Below are positions 46,361 through 55,332 of a stretch of DNA of 64,000 nt, piece after piece; positions within the stretch are counted from its first letter, which is position 1, and every line of letters starts with the position of its first letter. Source of the DNA: Sinomicrobium sp. (GTDB lineage: Bacteria; Bacteroidota; Bacteroidia; Flavobacteriales; Flavobacteriaceae); the NCBI GenBank assembly GCA_029266035.1, contig JAJUFH010000002.1:124001-188000 (forward strand), in the 5' to 3' direction. A model generated the notes under the pieces. The model saw only the letters and a program-made list of their open reading frames with translations. It was not told the DNA's origin and made no database searches. The translations under genes and the position numbers were made by a program.

Positions 46361-47137
46361 ATGAAGAAAAAGCCTTTAATATTAGTTACCAACGACGACG
46401 GAATTGCAGCCCCAGGCATAAGAGCATTAATCGAAGTGATGAAAGAAATAGGCGATGTGGTAGTCGTGGCTCCAGACAGCCCTCAATCGGGCAAGGGTCA
46501 TGCTGTAACCATCGACGCTACTCTCTTCTGCAATAAAATAAACATAGACGATGAGGTTTCCGAAGAATACAGTTGTTCGGGCACTCCGGCCGACTGTGTA
46601 AAACTAGCTGTAAACGAACTGATGAAACAACGTCCTGATATTTGTGTAAGCGGTATAAACCACGGATCAAATTCTTCGGTAAACGTCATTTATTCCGGCA
46701 CTATGAGTGCTGCAGTAGAAGCCGGTCTGGAAGGAATCCCCGCCATTGGTTTTTCACTTTGCGATTTCTCGTGGGACGCCGATTTTAGCGCTGTCAAAGA
46801 ATATGTGCGTACCATCACGCTAAACGCCCTCCAAAACGGTATACCAAAAGGAGTTGTCTTGAATGTAAATTTTCCAAAACTCAGCAAAGAAAAGCTAAAA
46901 GGCATCAGGGTGTGCCGTCAGGCCAACGCCCGTTGGGCAGAAGAATTTGACAAGCGAACCAATCCGCAAGGACGGGAGTATTACTGGTTGGCCGGAAAAT
47001 TCGTCAATCTCGATCAAGGTGAAGACACTGACGAATGGGCCTTGGCCAACGGCTATATTTCGGTAGTCCCCGTACAGTTCGACCTCACAGCTCATCACGC
47101 TATACAAACCTTAAACACCTGGAAACTGAATGATTAG
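46361..47137 (+). CDS. surE: 5'/3'-nucleotidase SurE
   Basis: 258 residues. Survival protein E, a metal-dependent nucleoside monophosphatase. The N-terminal VTNDDGIAAPGIRAL supplies the Asp-Asp metal ligands, APDSPQSGKGHAVT and CSGTPADCVKLAVN follow, and SGINHGSNSSVNVIYSGTMSAA is diagnostic. First gene of a five-gene plus-strand run reaching comEC; it overlaps the next gene by 8 bases. Confidence 0.97.
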   Translation: MKKKPLILVTNDDGIAAPGIRALIEVMKEIGDVVVVAPDSPQSGKGHAVTIDATLFCNKINIDDEVSEEYSCSGTPADCVKLAVNELMKQRPDICVSGINHGSNSSVNVIYSGTMSAAVEAGLEGIPAIGFSLCDFSWDADFSAVKEYVRTITLNALQNGIPKGVVLNVNFPKLSKEKLKGIRVCRQANARWAEEFDKRTNPQGREYYWLAGKFVNLDQGEDTDEWALANGYISVVPVQFDLTAHHAIQTLNTWKLND

Positions 47138-47411
47138 AAAAGAGATTGCGATAGGGTTTGCAATTGGTATTATAGCCAATATAGCTGGAACATTGCTGTA
47201 CATAGCCACGTTTTCTGAAATGGGGATTACAGACACGATTAATGCGGCATTTGCAGAAGGGTATTTAGGCAGCCTCTTAGCCCTCGGTGCACTGCTCAAT
47301 CTAATTGCTTTTTTTGGCTTTTTGCGCTTAAAAAGAGATTACCGCGCTCGAGGAGTATTACTGGCCACTATACTCACAGCTTTGCTCACGCTTTTGTATA
47401 AAATATTCTGA
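47130..47411 (+). CDS. Small membrane protein of unknown function
   Basis: 93 residues with three hydrophobic helices (about 8-25, 44-64 and 73-90) and a basic loop KRDYRARG before the last. Not recognised beyond that. The 8-base overlap with surE and clean ATG support it as a real gene. The role may be linked to membrane or lipid A synthesis through lpxB downstream, but this is only positional. Confidence 0.75.
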   Translation: MIRKEIAIGFAIGIIANIAGTLLYIATFSEMGITDTINAAFAEGYLGSLLALGALLNLIAFFGFLRLKRDYRARGVLLATILTALLTLLYKIF

Positions 47412-47487
47412 TAGGTCTTGTTCGAAGGAGGTTAGTTTACGACCTGACTAAATTGGCTGCTAGCAGCAAATTAAAAACCAAGAATCG

Positions 47488-48612
47488 ATGAAATACTATA
47501 TCATTGCCGGAGAAGCTTCAGGAGATCTACACGCTTCCAACCTTATGAAAGCCCTAAAAGAGGCAGATAAAAATGCTGATTTTCGGTTTTGGGGAGGCGA
47601 ATTGATGAATAGTGTGGGCGGTACACTGGTAAAACACTACAAAGATCTCGCTTTTATGGGGTTTGCAGAGGTGTTGATGAATATCCGTACCATTTTAGGC
47701 AATATAAATTTCTGCAAAAAGGATATTGCGCAATACAACCCGGATGTCATTGTATTTATAGACTACCCTGGCTTTAATATGCGTATCGCCAAATGGGCAC
47801 GAAAGCAGGGATTCCGCACACATTACTACATATCTCCTCAGTTATGGGCCTGGAAAGAAAACAGAATTAAGGCAATAAAAAGGGATATCGACCACATGTA
47901 TGTTATCCTTCCATTTGAAAAGGACTTTTACGAAAAAAAACACCACTATCCAGTAGATTTTGTGGGACACCCATTGATCGACGCTATTGCGCAATTGCCG
48001 GTAGTAGACGAACTCGAATTCCGAAAAAAATACCAGCTCGATCCCAAAAAGCCAATTATAGCCCTTTTGCCAGGCAGCCGAAAACAGGAAATACGAAAAA
48101 TGTTGTCGGTGATGCTCGAAATGCCCCATCACTTCCCAAATTATCAGTTTGTCATTGCTGGAGCTCCAGGACAGGAAAGGGAGTTTTACACCCCCTTTCT
48201 CAAAGATTCCAACATCAATCTCATCCAGAATAAAACATACCACTTACTGAGCGTAGCAACTGCTGCTCTGGTTACCAGTGGTACAGCTACCTTAGAAACC
48301 GCCCTGTTTAAAGTTCCGGAAATCGTGTGTTATAAAGGCAACTGGATTTCCTATCAAATTGCAAGGCGAATCATCACCTTAAAATATATATCGTTGGTAA
48401 ATCTTGTGATGGACAAGGAAGTGGTTACCGAACTCATTCAGGGCGACCTGAACCGAAAACGGTTGAAAACAGAACTGGAAAAATTGCTAACCTCTGAAAA
48501 GCGAGAGCAGATTTTCCTGGATTATCACGAACTCGAAAAAGAACTCGGAGGACAAGGAGCGAGTAAAAAAACGGCAGAGCTCATTGTAAAGAGATGTAAA
48601 AACCATGAATAG
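47488..48612 (+). CDS. lpxB: Lipid A disaccharide synthase LpxB
   Basis: 374-residue GT19 glycosyltransferase that joins UDP-2,3-diacylglucosamine and lipid X in lipid A synthesis. It starts YYIIAGEASGDLHASNLMKA, and later shows FIDYPGFNMRIAKWARKQG, YYISPQLWAWKENRI, VGHPL and LLPGSRKQEI, then TSGTATLETALFKVPEIVCY, all in family order. Standard length. It overlaps the following lipoprotein gene by 8 bases. Confidence 0.97.
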   Translation: MKYYIIAGEASGDLHASNLMKALKEADKNADFRFWGGELMNSVGGTLVKHYKDLAFMGFAEVLMNIRTILGNINFCKKDIAQYNPDVIVFIDYPGFNMRIAKWARKQGFRTHYYISPQLWAWKENRIKAIKRDIDHMYVILPFEKDFYEKKHHYPVDFVGHPLIDAIAQLPVVDELEFRKKYQLDPKKPIIALLPGSRKQEIRKMLSVMLEMPHHFPNYQFVIAGAPGQEREFYTPFLKDSNINLIQNKTYHLLSVATAALVTSGTATLETALFKVPEIVCYKGNWISYQIARRIITLKYISLVNLVMDKEVVTELIQGDLNRKRLKTELEKLLTSEKREQIFLDYHELEKELGGQGASKKTAELIVKRCKNHE

Positions 48613-49165
48613 AAATCTCCTCATATGTGGCTTGTTTATTTGTTTGTGTGCCTGCAAATCGGGCAAAAAAACAGTGGAACAGCCAAGAACCGTATCTGTA
48701 GAAGGAACCGATATTTCCAAACGCCCTGTAGCGACAGAAGCCTGGCCCATAGAAGACGATAAAAAAACGAAAAAATCGGAGAAGAGCGCAGCAAATCCCA
48801 TTATAGAAACCGCTTTGTCTTATATCGGCACCCGATACAAATACGGAGGAACAACCAAAAGGGGAATGGATTGTTCAGGATTGATATACGTCTCATTCCT
48901 GGAGCACAATATCCCCCTGCAACGCGTTTCCTATCGCATGGCTACTCAAGGAAAAAAAATAAAACTCAAAGAAGTGCAAAAAGGAGATCTGCTCTTTTTT
49001 AAAACCGGGAGAAAGAATCGTATTAACCACGTCGGTCTGGTGGTAGACGTCAAGGGCAAGGACATACGCTTTATACACGCTACGACATCGAGAGGGGTAT
49101 TGATATCCTCATTAAAAGAAGGGTATTGGGATCACGCATTCTCCGAGGCTCGTAAAATTTTGTAA
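48605..49165 (+). CDS. NlpC/P60 family lipoprotein (C40 peptidase)
   Basis: 186 residues. Signal peptide and lipobox (CLCAC, Cys17), a Lys-rich linker, then a full NlpC/P60 domain with YKYGGTTKRGMDCSGLIYVS (Cys90), INHVGLVVDV (His142) and RFIHATTSRGV (His158). The catalytic triad is complete, unlike the two T6SS-linked relatives at 25890-27719. It likely cleaves the peptide stem of peptidoglycan, as in Spr/MepS-type enzymes. Overlaps lpxB by 8 bases. Confidence 0.93.
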   Translation: MNRNLLICGLFICLCACKSGKKTVEQPRTVSVEGTDISKRPVATEAWPIEDDKKTKKSEKSAANPIIETALSYIGTRYKYGGTTKRGMDCSGLIYVSFLEHNIPLQRVSYRMATQGKKIKLKEVQKGDLLFFKTGRKNRINHVGLVVDVKGKDIRFIHATTSRGVLISSLKEGYWDHAFSEARKIL

Positions 49166-49208
49166 TCTTTTTATTTAAAAAAAGGAAGTTTTTGATTACA
49201 TTTAAATC

Positions 49209-51239
49209 ATGCTTCCTTGGAATTACAACAGTTTTCGGCTATTGCTGCCGCTTTGCTCGGGTATTGTCATCGGTTTTAACTATGCTGTCCCACCCGGAAT
49301 AGCGCTGTACATTGCTTTTGTATTACTGCTCCTCTTGGGAATTTCTCATTACTCCGTTCCCATTTCCGGACGCACCGACAATCAGGTATTTACGGTACTG
49401 GCATTTGTACTTCTTTGCTGTATTGGATTGTACAGAGTGAATGTAGAAAAACCACAGTACACCCAAAACCATTACTCTCATTTTATACAGGGCAACGACT
49501 CCCTGACTATCACCCTTATCAACCGACTGAAGCCCACATTGCACAACCAGCGTTATACTGCTAGAGTTGATGAGGTAAATGGAAAAACAACCCAAGGAAC
49601 AATCTTATGTCACATCAGTTTACAAGACACTTTAGTAAATGCAATTACAGGCTGTTCTTACACTGTAAAGGGCAATATACGCAGTATACATCCTCCCAGA
49701 AATCCACACCAATTTGACTACCGCAGTTATTTACAACGACGACTCATCTATCATCAACTCTACCTCGACTCCTCTGGATTACGACCTCTCCCCGGCAGTG
49801 AGAACAACCTATACAGCTCGGCCGGGACACTGCGAAAAAGCACAATCAGCTTACTGAGAGAAAACGGAGTACAAGGCGATGTACTCGCCCTTACCCAGGC
49901 ACTTTTATTAGGAGAGCGACAAGATATCCCCAACACGCTATACGACGATTACTCGGCTGCAGGAGTTATACATATACTTTCTATTTCCGGTCTTCACGTA
50001 GGAATACTACTGCTACTGTTGCACAGTGCTTTATTTCCTCTGAACTACAGTCGCCACAGTCGCATCCTAAAATTTCCGATTACAATTTCTATCCTTTGGT
50101 TTTTTGCGATTATCGCAGGGCTCACGCCCTCGGTAGTCAGAGCTACCACTATGTTTAGTTTTCTCGCCTTCTCTATGCAATTGCGACGCACGCCCGATGT
50201 AAAGAATACGCTGTTTGCCTCTATGTTTACACTACTCCTCATAAAACCGGGATTTCTATTCGACATCGGATTTCAGATGAGCTATGCAGCCGTGTTTTCC
50301 ATAGTGTACTTCCACCCTGTCTTGATGTCTTTGTGGAATCCTAAAAATTCTGTACTTCGCTATTTATGGCAACTGGCCGGAGTATCTTTTACGGCACAGC
50401 TGGGAGTACTTCCGCTCAGTCTCTATTACTTCCACCAGTTTCCCGTCCTATTTCTTCCAATCAATATGATAGTCGTTCCCCTCACTGGTCTAATCATGTC
50501 TGCCGGAATTGCCGTTCTCATTCTGGCTTCGACGGGCTTGTTGCCTTCGGTATTTGTCGATATATACAGCTTTCTCGTCTCTGCGATGAATGCGCTTATC
50601 TCATTTGCTGGTCGTCTGGATCACTTTATTTTCAAAGACATTTACTTTAGCGGAAATCAATTGGCAGTCTCTTATCTTGTCATCGCCTCCTTACTCCTTC
50701 TCTCGGTCAGAAAAACAAGAGGTGTTTTGCTAGTCTTGGGAAGCTCAATTGCCCTATTGATAATACTTACAGCGCACAACTATCTCTATCCGCCCCAAAA
50801 AGAAGAATTCATTATCTGGCACCAATACCGAAAAACACTCATCACGCGACAATCGGGAGCTACAGTAATCGCATACCGTTCTTTAGACAGCCTTCCTCTA
50901 AAAAAAGTTCTTGGCGACTTCATCCGGGAAGAGCGCATACACAAAATAGATAGCAGCAAGCTTCTGAGCAGCTATACGTTCAAAAATCAATCTGTACTTT
51001 ATATCAATCAATCAGACATCCAAGCTTACCTCTCCATTCCGCAAGCCGATTACCTTTTGTTATCTCAATCGCCAAAAATCAATCTTGAACGCCTATTGCT
51101 CTACCACCGTCCAAAAGCGGTTATCGCCGATGGCGACAACGCTCAATATCTAGTAGCATTGTGGAGGTCGACCTGTACCAAAAAGAAACTCCCTTTTCAC
51201 AGCACTTATGAAAAGGGAGCCTATATTGTACAACCTTAA
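49209..51239 (+). CDS. comEC: ComEC/Rec2 family competence protein
   Basis: 676 residues. Inner-membrane channel family for single-stranded DNA uptake in natural transformation. The N-terminal helices and periplasmic OB-like DUF4131 region cover about 1-220. The competence domain has LTQALLLGERQDIP and the diagnostic HILSISGLHVGILLLLLHS, then AIIAGLTPSVVRATTMFSFL. The C-terminal part after about residue 515 has no HxHxDH metal motif, so the beta-lactamase-like nuclease domain seen in many ComEC proteins is absent or degenerate. Convergent with the POT gene 18 bases away. Confidence 0.92.
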   Translation: MLPWNYNSFRLLLPLCSGIVIGFNYAVPPGIALYIAFVLLLLLGISHYSVPISGRTDNQVFTVLAFVLLCCIGLYRVNVEKPQYTQNHYSHFIQGNDSLTITLINRLKPTLHNQRYTARVDEVNGKTTQGTILCHISLQDTLVNAITGCSYTVKGNIRSIHPPRNPHQFDYRSYLQRRLIYHQLYLDSSGLRPLPGSENNLYSSAGTLRKSTISLLRENGVQGDVLALTQALLLGERQDIPNTLYDDYSAAGVIHILSISGLHVGILLLLLHSALFPLNYSRHSRILKFPITISILWFFAIIAGLTPSVVRATTMFSFLAFSMQLRRTPDVKNTLFASMFTLLLIKPGFLFDIGFQMSYAAVFSIVYFHPVLMSLWNPKNSVLRYLWQLAGVSFTAQLGVLPLSLYYFHQFPVLFLPINMIVVPLTGLIMSAGIAVLILASTGLLPSVFVDIYSFLVSAMNALISFAGRLDHFIFKDIYFSGNQLAVSYLVIASLLLLSVRKTRGVLLVLGSSIALLIILTAHNYLYPPQKEEFIIWHQYRKTLITRQSGATVIAYRSLDSLPLKKVLGDFIREERIHKIDSSKLLSSYTFKNQSVLYINQSDIQAYLSIPQADYLLLSQSPKINLERLLLYHRPKAVIADGDNAQYLVALWRSTCTKKKLPFHSTYEKGAYIVQP

Positions 51240-51257
51240 CTCTTGTCAAGATGTTAG

Positions 51258-53033
51258 CTACTTCACTTTCCCCTCCGCATCTTCTGCGCCATGGGTAAGT
51301 TTTTTGAGTTTTTTAAGGAAGAGGAGTAGCAAAATTCCGAAAGATACTGTAAATATTGTGAGCCACATAAAGGTACTGTGTTCCTGTTCACTCTGCTCTT
51401 CTTCGAGTACAAAGGTGAGTCCGTAATTTTTTCCATCACCCATATTTTCAACAATCTTAGCAGCATCTCCATCCTTTTCAAAAGTGAGTATAGCGTGATA
51501 CGGATTAGCTTCACCCACCCCCTGTTCTTTAAGCGAAGCCTTCAGTTTATCTTCGGGGAAACTAAACATTCCGTTCAGTTGTTGCCCGCTTTCATAATCT
51601 TTAAAAACTACGTTTTCGCCTTCGAGGTATACCTCGGTTTTAACATCGAAATTCTTGTCGAGATTAATCGGATAGTCGTATATAGTTTCTATCTTATTTT
51701 TTCCTTTTTTAACCTCTATAGAGTCTTTGCTGAGCAGAGGTATAATCTGTTCCTTACTAGCCATCACTTCGCCCTTATAGGGTTCCAATTGCGCTGATTC
51801 TCCAATCTTTCCTGCCAGTCTGTTTCCGAAACCGGTAGCTGCAAAATACACTCCCATCATAATCGAAGCGTATTTTAGAGGAGCGAGTTTCGTAATAAAT
51901 GAAAGCGCTACCGGCGAAAGGCAGAGTTCTCCCAAGGTATGGAAAAGGTAAGCCATAAAAATCCAAATCATGGCGGCCTTACCAAATGTTTCGGCACTGG
52001 CTTCATTTGAAGCAAACATCATAAAAACATACCCCAGTCCCATAATAATAGTACCTATAGCCATCTTGAACAGCGATGAAGACTCTCGCCCTTTTTTCTT
52101 CCACCAAATCCAAAAACCTCCTATTACTGTTCCGAAAATAATGATATATCCGGCGTTGAGAGATTGAAATACTGCAGCGGGAATTTCTTCCAGCCAACTC
52201 AATCCGATATATCTATTGACCTTTGCATCGGTATACAGGTTCATGAGTCCTCCTGCCTGTTCAAAGGCACCCCAGAACACCACTACAACCAAGAACGAAA
52301 TAAGCAGTACAACCACCCTGTCTTTTTCTATCTTGGTAAGAGGCCTCTTTGCTGCAGCTCTTTCTTCTTCAGAAACCTGTGTTCCTCCCGAAAATTCACC
52401 TACTCCCTTGAGGAATTTTTGTCCCCAAATATACACCACCTGTCCAATCAACATCCCTATTCCTGCCAATCCGAAACCGTAATGCCAGCCGTAGTAATAG
52501 GCTACCAGTCCAACGCTGATACTGGCGAGGAATGCCCCTATATTTATTCCAATATAAAAAATAGTAAATCCGCTATCTCTGCGAATGTCTCCTTCTCCAT
52601 ACAGCCCCCCTACCATAGTTGAGATATTGGGTTTTAGTCCTCCTACTCCTAGAATAATCAATATCAGTCCGGTAAAAAAGGCCCATCCTTGAGGAACAGC
52701 CAAGACCCCATGCCCGACACATAACAACAGTCCGCCCAGCATTACAGTCTTCTTCTGCCCCAGTAATTTATCGGCTACCCATCCACCGGGAATTGAGGCC
52801 ACATACACCAGCATAGTATACCATCCATACAGCCAAATCGCATCCTTATTACTCCATCCCAAACCCGGGTCTACTGCCGTGGCCGATGCTGCTATATAGA
52901 GCACCAATATTCCACGCATTCCATAATAGCTGAAGCGCTCCCACATTTCGGTAAAAAACAGTATATACAATCCTGCCGGGTGTCCGAATAATTCCCTCTG
53001 GTGTGCTGGTTTACTTGTACTAGTCGTTGCCAT
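51258..53033 (-). CDS. Proton-dependent oligopeptide transporter (POT/PTR2 family)
   Basis: 591 residues. MFS-type di/tripeptide symporter. The N-terminal helix carries EMWERFSYYGMRGILVLYI (the E-x-x-E-R-F-x-Y proton motif), and FTIFYIGINIGAFLASISVG is the PTR2 signature. After about residue 430 comes a hydrophilic stretch of about 110 residues (with KKGKNKIETIYDYPINLDKN and YLEGENVVFKDYESG) before a final helix and a Lys-rich tail. This insertion is larger than in Escherichia coli POTs. It lies 17 bases downstream of the dipeptidyl peptidase gene, so peptide cleavage and uptake are coupled. Confidence 0.92.
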   Translation of the reverse strand: MATTSTSKPAHQRELFGHPAGLYILFFTEMWERFSYYGMRGILVLYIAASATAVDPGLGWSNKDAIWLYGWYTMLVYVASIPGGWVADKLLGQKKTVMLGGLLLCVGHGVLAVPQGWAFFTGLILIILGVGGLKPNISTMVGGLYGEGDIRRDSGFTIFYIGINIGAFLASISVGLVAYYYGWHYGFGLAGIGMLIGQVVYIWGQKFLKGVGEFSGGTQVSEEERAAAKRPLTKIEKDRVVVLLISFLVVVVFWGAFEQAGGLMNLYTDAKVNRYIGLSWLEEIPAAVFQSLNAGYIIIFGTVIGGFWIWWKKKGRESSSLFKMAIGTIIMGLGYVFMMFASNEASAETFGKAAMIWIFMAYLFHTLGELCLSPVALSFITKLAPLKYASIMMGVYFAATGFGNRLAGKIGESAQLEPYKGEVMASKEQIIPLLSKDSIEVKKGKNKIETIYDYPINLDKNFDVKTEVYLEGENVVFKDYESGQQLNGMFSFPEDKLKASLKEQGVGEANPYHAILTFEKDGDAAKIVENMGDGKNYGLTFVLEEEQSEQEHSTFMWLTIFTVSFGILLLLFLKKLKKLTHGAEDAEGKVK

Positions 53034-53050
53034 GTAATAATATTTATATG

Positions 53051-55219
53051 CTATAGATTCTCTTTGATAAAATTGGTCATTTTGGTGTACAATTGCAGTC
53101 TGGTATTTCCTCCGTATATTCCGTGATTTTTATCCGGGTAAATAGCCCAGTCAAACTGTTTATTGGCTTGAACCAAAGCCTCAATCATCCTCATAGTATT
53201 CTGTACGTGTACGTTATCGTCTGCTGTACCGTGTACCAACAAGTAGGCTCCTTTGAGTTTATCGGCGTGATTTACCGGTGAATTATCGTCATAACCGGAA
53301 GGGTTTTCCTGTGGAGTTCTCATATAGCGCTCGGTATAGATGGTATCGTAAAACCTCCAATTGGTTACTGGTGCTACGGCTATAGCCATCTTAAAGACGT
53401 CATTGCCTTTGAGAATGCAATTAGACGCCATAAAACCTCCATAACTCCATCCCCAAATGCCGATGCGCTCAGCATCGATATAAGTTCTTTTTCCCAGTTC
53501 TCTAGCGGCTGAAATCTGATCTTCTACCTCGTATTTCCCCAATTCCTGATAAGTTTGCTTTTTGAATTTAGCTCCCTTAAAACCGGTTCCTCTACCATCA
53601 ACACAGGCGACGACATACCCTTGTTGAGCCAACATTTGATACCAGTAATCGTTAGACACTCCCCATGTGTTAGCCACTTGCTGAGAACCGGGACCGCTGT
53701 ACTGAAACATGAACAGAGGATATTTTTTACTAGGATCAAAATCTGTAGGCTTAATCATCCACATATTCAAATCATTGCCATTCACATGTATGGTAGAAAA
53801 TTCTTTGACCGGCAATTTATATGGCTCCAATTTCTTCAGCAGCTCCTCATTGTTTACAATCTCTCTCAGCACCTTACCACTCGTCGCGTCGTTAAGGGTA
53901 TAGCGAGGGGGTGAACTAATGCTGGAATGAGCATTGATAAAATAACTAAAATCGGCACTAAAGGTCGCACTGTTAGTTCCCTCTTGAGAAGAGAGTCGCA
54001 GTTTTCCCTTGCCATTGAGTTTTACCGAATATACATCTCTATTTATAGAACCGTTTTCAACTGATTGATAGAATATGCGTTTGCGCTTCTGATCGTATCC
54101 ATAATACTGGGTTACCTCCCAAGGACCTTTGGTGAGTTGGCCGATCAGTTTTCCGTCGATATTATAGTGGTAGATATGATTGTAACCGTCTTGTTCGCTA
54201 GTCCAGATAAAGCTGTTGTCTTTCAAAAAAGTAAGATTGTCGGTAATATCGATATAGGCCTCATCGGTTTCGTGAAGGGCAACTCTGGTTTTATTTTCAC
54301 TGATGCTGTAAAGCACAAGGTCTAAGGTATTTTGATGCCTGTTTAACACCTGCACACTCAGCAGATCGGCATCGCTAGTCCACTGTATTCTGGGAATGTA
54401 GTACGCCTCCCCCAGATCGACTTTTTTGGTAGAACCACTGTTTATATCGTAGACATAAAGCTCAACCTCTGCATTCTTCTCTCCCGCTTTAGGGTATTTA
54501 AACAGCTGCTGTGAAGGGTAGAGTTCCTTTCCGTAAATATCCATGGAAAACTCGGGCACCTCACTTTCGTCAAACTTTATATACGCCAAATGAGTACCGT
54601 CGGCATTCCACTCAAATGCCCTTACAAAGGCAAACTCTTCTTCATATACCCAATCAGTAACCCCATTGATTATGCTATTCTTTTTGCCATCTGTAGTGAG
54701 TTGTATGGTCTCTCCAGTTTGCAGATCTTTAATATAGATATTGTTATTAAACACAAAAGCCACTTTTGTACCATCGGGTGAAAAAGTAGGCTCTTGCACT
54801 TTGTTATCGGACAACTTCACTGTTTTGCGATCCGCTAGGTTATAAACATAATAAATTCCGAGTTTCGATCGGCGATAAACCGATTCCATATCCGTAGCCA
54901 ACAACAGCTTGCTCTCGTCTTGACTAAAGGTATAGGAAGTAAAATAAGAAATCTCTTTGAGCTCGCGGGTGGACACTATGGTTTCCACCTTTTTGAGAGT
55001 ACTGTAATCGTATTTATCTACCGATACTACACGCTGCTCCTCGTCAAAATTGAGAATGGAATACTGTTTTCCATTCTTCATAGAGTGCAGTACATCCATA
55101 CCTCGGGTACTAAAAGTTCCCCCCCATATTTCTTCAAGTGTGATCTGCTTTTGCGCACTGAGTACTCCTGTAAATCCCATCAATAAAAGAAAAAAGAAAA
55201 AATGTTTTTTCATAGACAT
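53051..55219 (-). CDS. Dipeptidyl peptidase IV family protease (S9B)
   Basis: 722 residues. Signal peptide (about 1-22, ending LSAQ), an eight-bladed beta-propeller (about 45-470) and an alpha/beta hydrolase domain. The catalytic Ser is in GIWGWSYGGFMASN, the Asp in VHGTADDNVHVQNT and the His in PDKNHGIYGG. The propeller has the Glu-Glu motif region around DWVYEEEFAFVRAFEW that binds the peptide N terminus in DPP IV. It releases X-Pro or X-Ala dipeptides in the periplasm or at the surface. Upstream of the POT transporter gene in the same operon. Confidence 0.95.
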   Translation of the reverse strand: MSMKKHFFFFLLLMGFTGVLSAQKQITLEEIWGGTFSTRGMDVLHSMKNGKQYSILNFDEEQRVVSVDKYDYSTLKKVETIVSTRELKEISYFTSYTFSQDESKLLLATDMESVYRRSKLGIYYVYNLADRKTVKLSDNKVQEPTFSPDGTKVAFVFNNNIYIKDLQTGETIQLTTDGKKNSIINGVTDWVYEEEFAFVRAFEWNADGTHLAYIKFDESEVPEFSMDIYGKELYPSQQLFKYPKAGEKNAEVELYVYDINSGSTKKVDLGEAYYIPRIQWTSDADLLSVQVLNRHQNTLDLVLYSISENKTRVALHETDEAYIDITDNLTFLKDNSFIWTSEQDGYNHIYHYNIDGKLIGQLTKGPWEVTQYYGYDQKRKRIFYQSVENGSINRDVYSVKLNGKGKLRLSSQEGTNSATFSADFSYFINAHSSISSPPRYTLNDATSGKVLREIVNNEELLKKLEPYKLPVKEFSTIHVNGNDLNMWMIKPTDFDPSKKYPLFMFQYSGPGSQQVANTWGVSNDYWYQMLAQQGYVVACVDGRGTGFKGAKFKKQTYQELGKYEVEDQISAARELGKRTYIDAERIGIWGWSYGGFMASNCILKGNDVFKMAIAVAPVTNWRFYDTIYTERYMRTPQENPSGYDDNSPVNHADKLKGAYLLVHGTADDNVHVQNTMRMIEALVQANKQFDWAIYPDKNHGIYGGNTRLQLYTKMTNFIKENL

Positions 55220-55274
55220 AAATTAAAATTTTTCAGATTGCCTTTTTACAAAAAAGACATCCCTACCTACAAAA

Positions 55275-55304
55275 CACGGTTTGCTAGGCTCTCAAAACAC
55301 CGTG
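55275..55304 (-). terminator. Possible terminator hairpin after the amidohydrolase-like gene
   Basis: Six-pair stem cacggt/accgtg with an 18-base loop, about 28 bases beyond the 55333 stop on the minus strand and followed by ttttgtagg. The long loop and short T-run make it weak. Confidence 0.35.
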
Positions 55305-55332
55305 CTTTTTTACCACCTACAGAAGCTATAAA

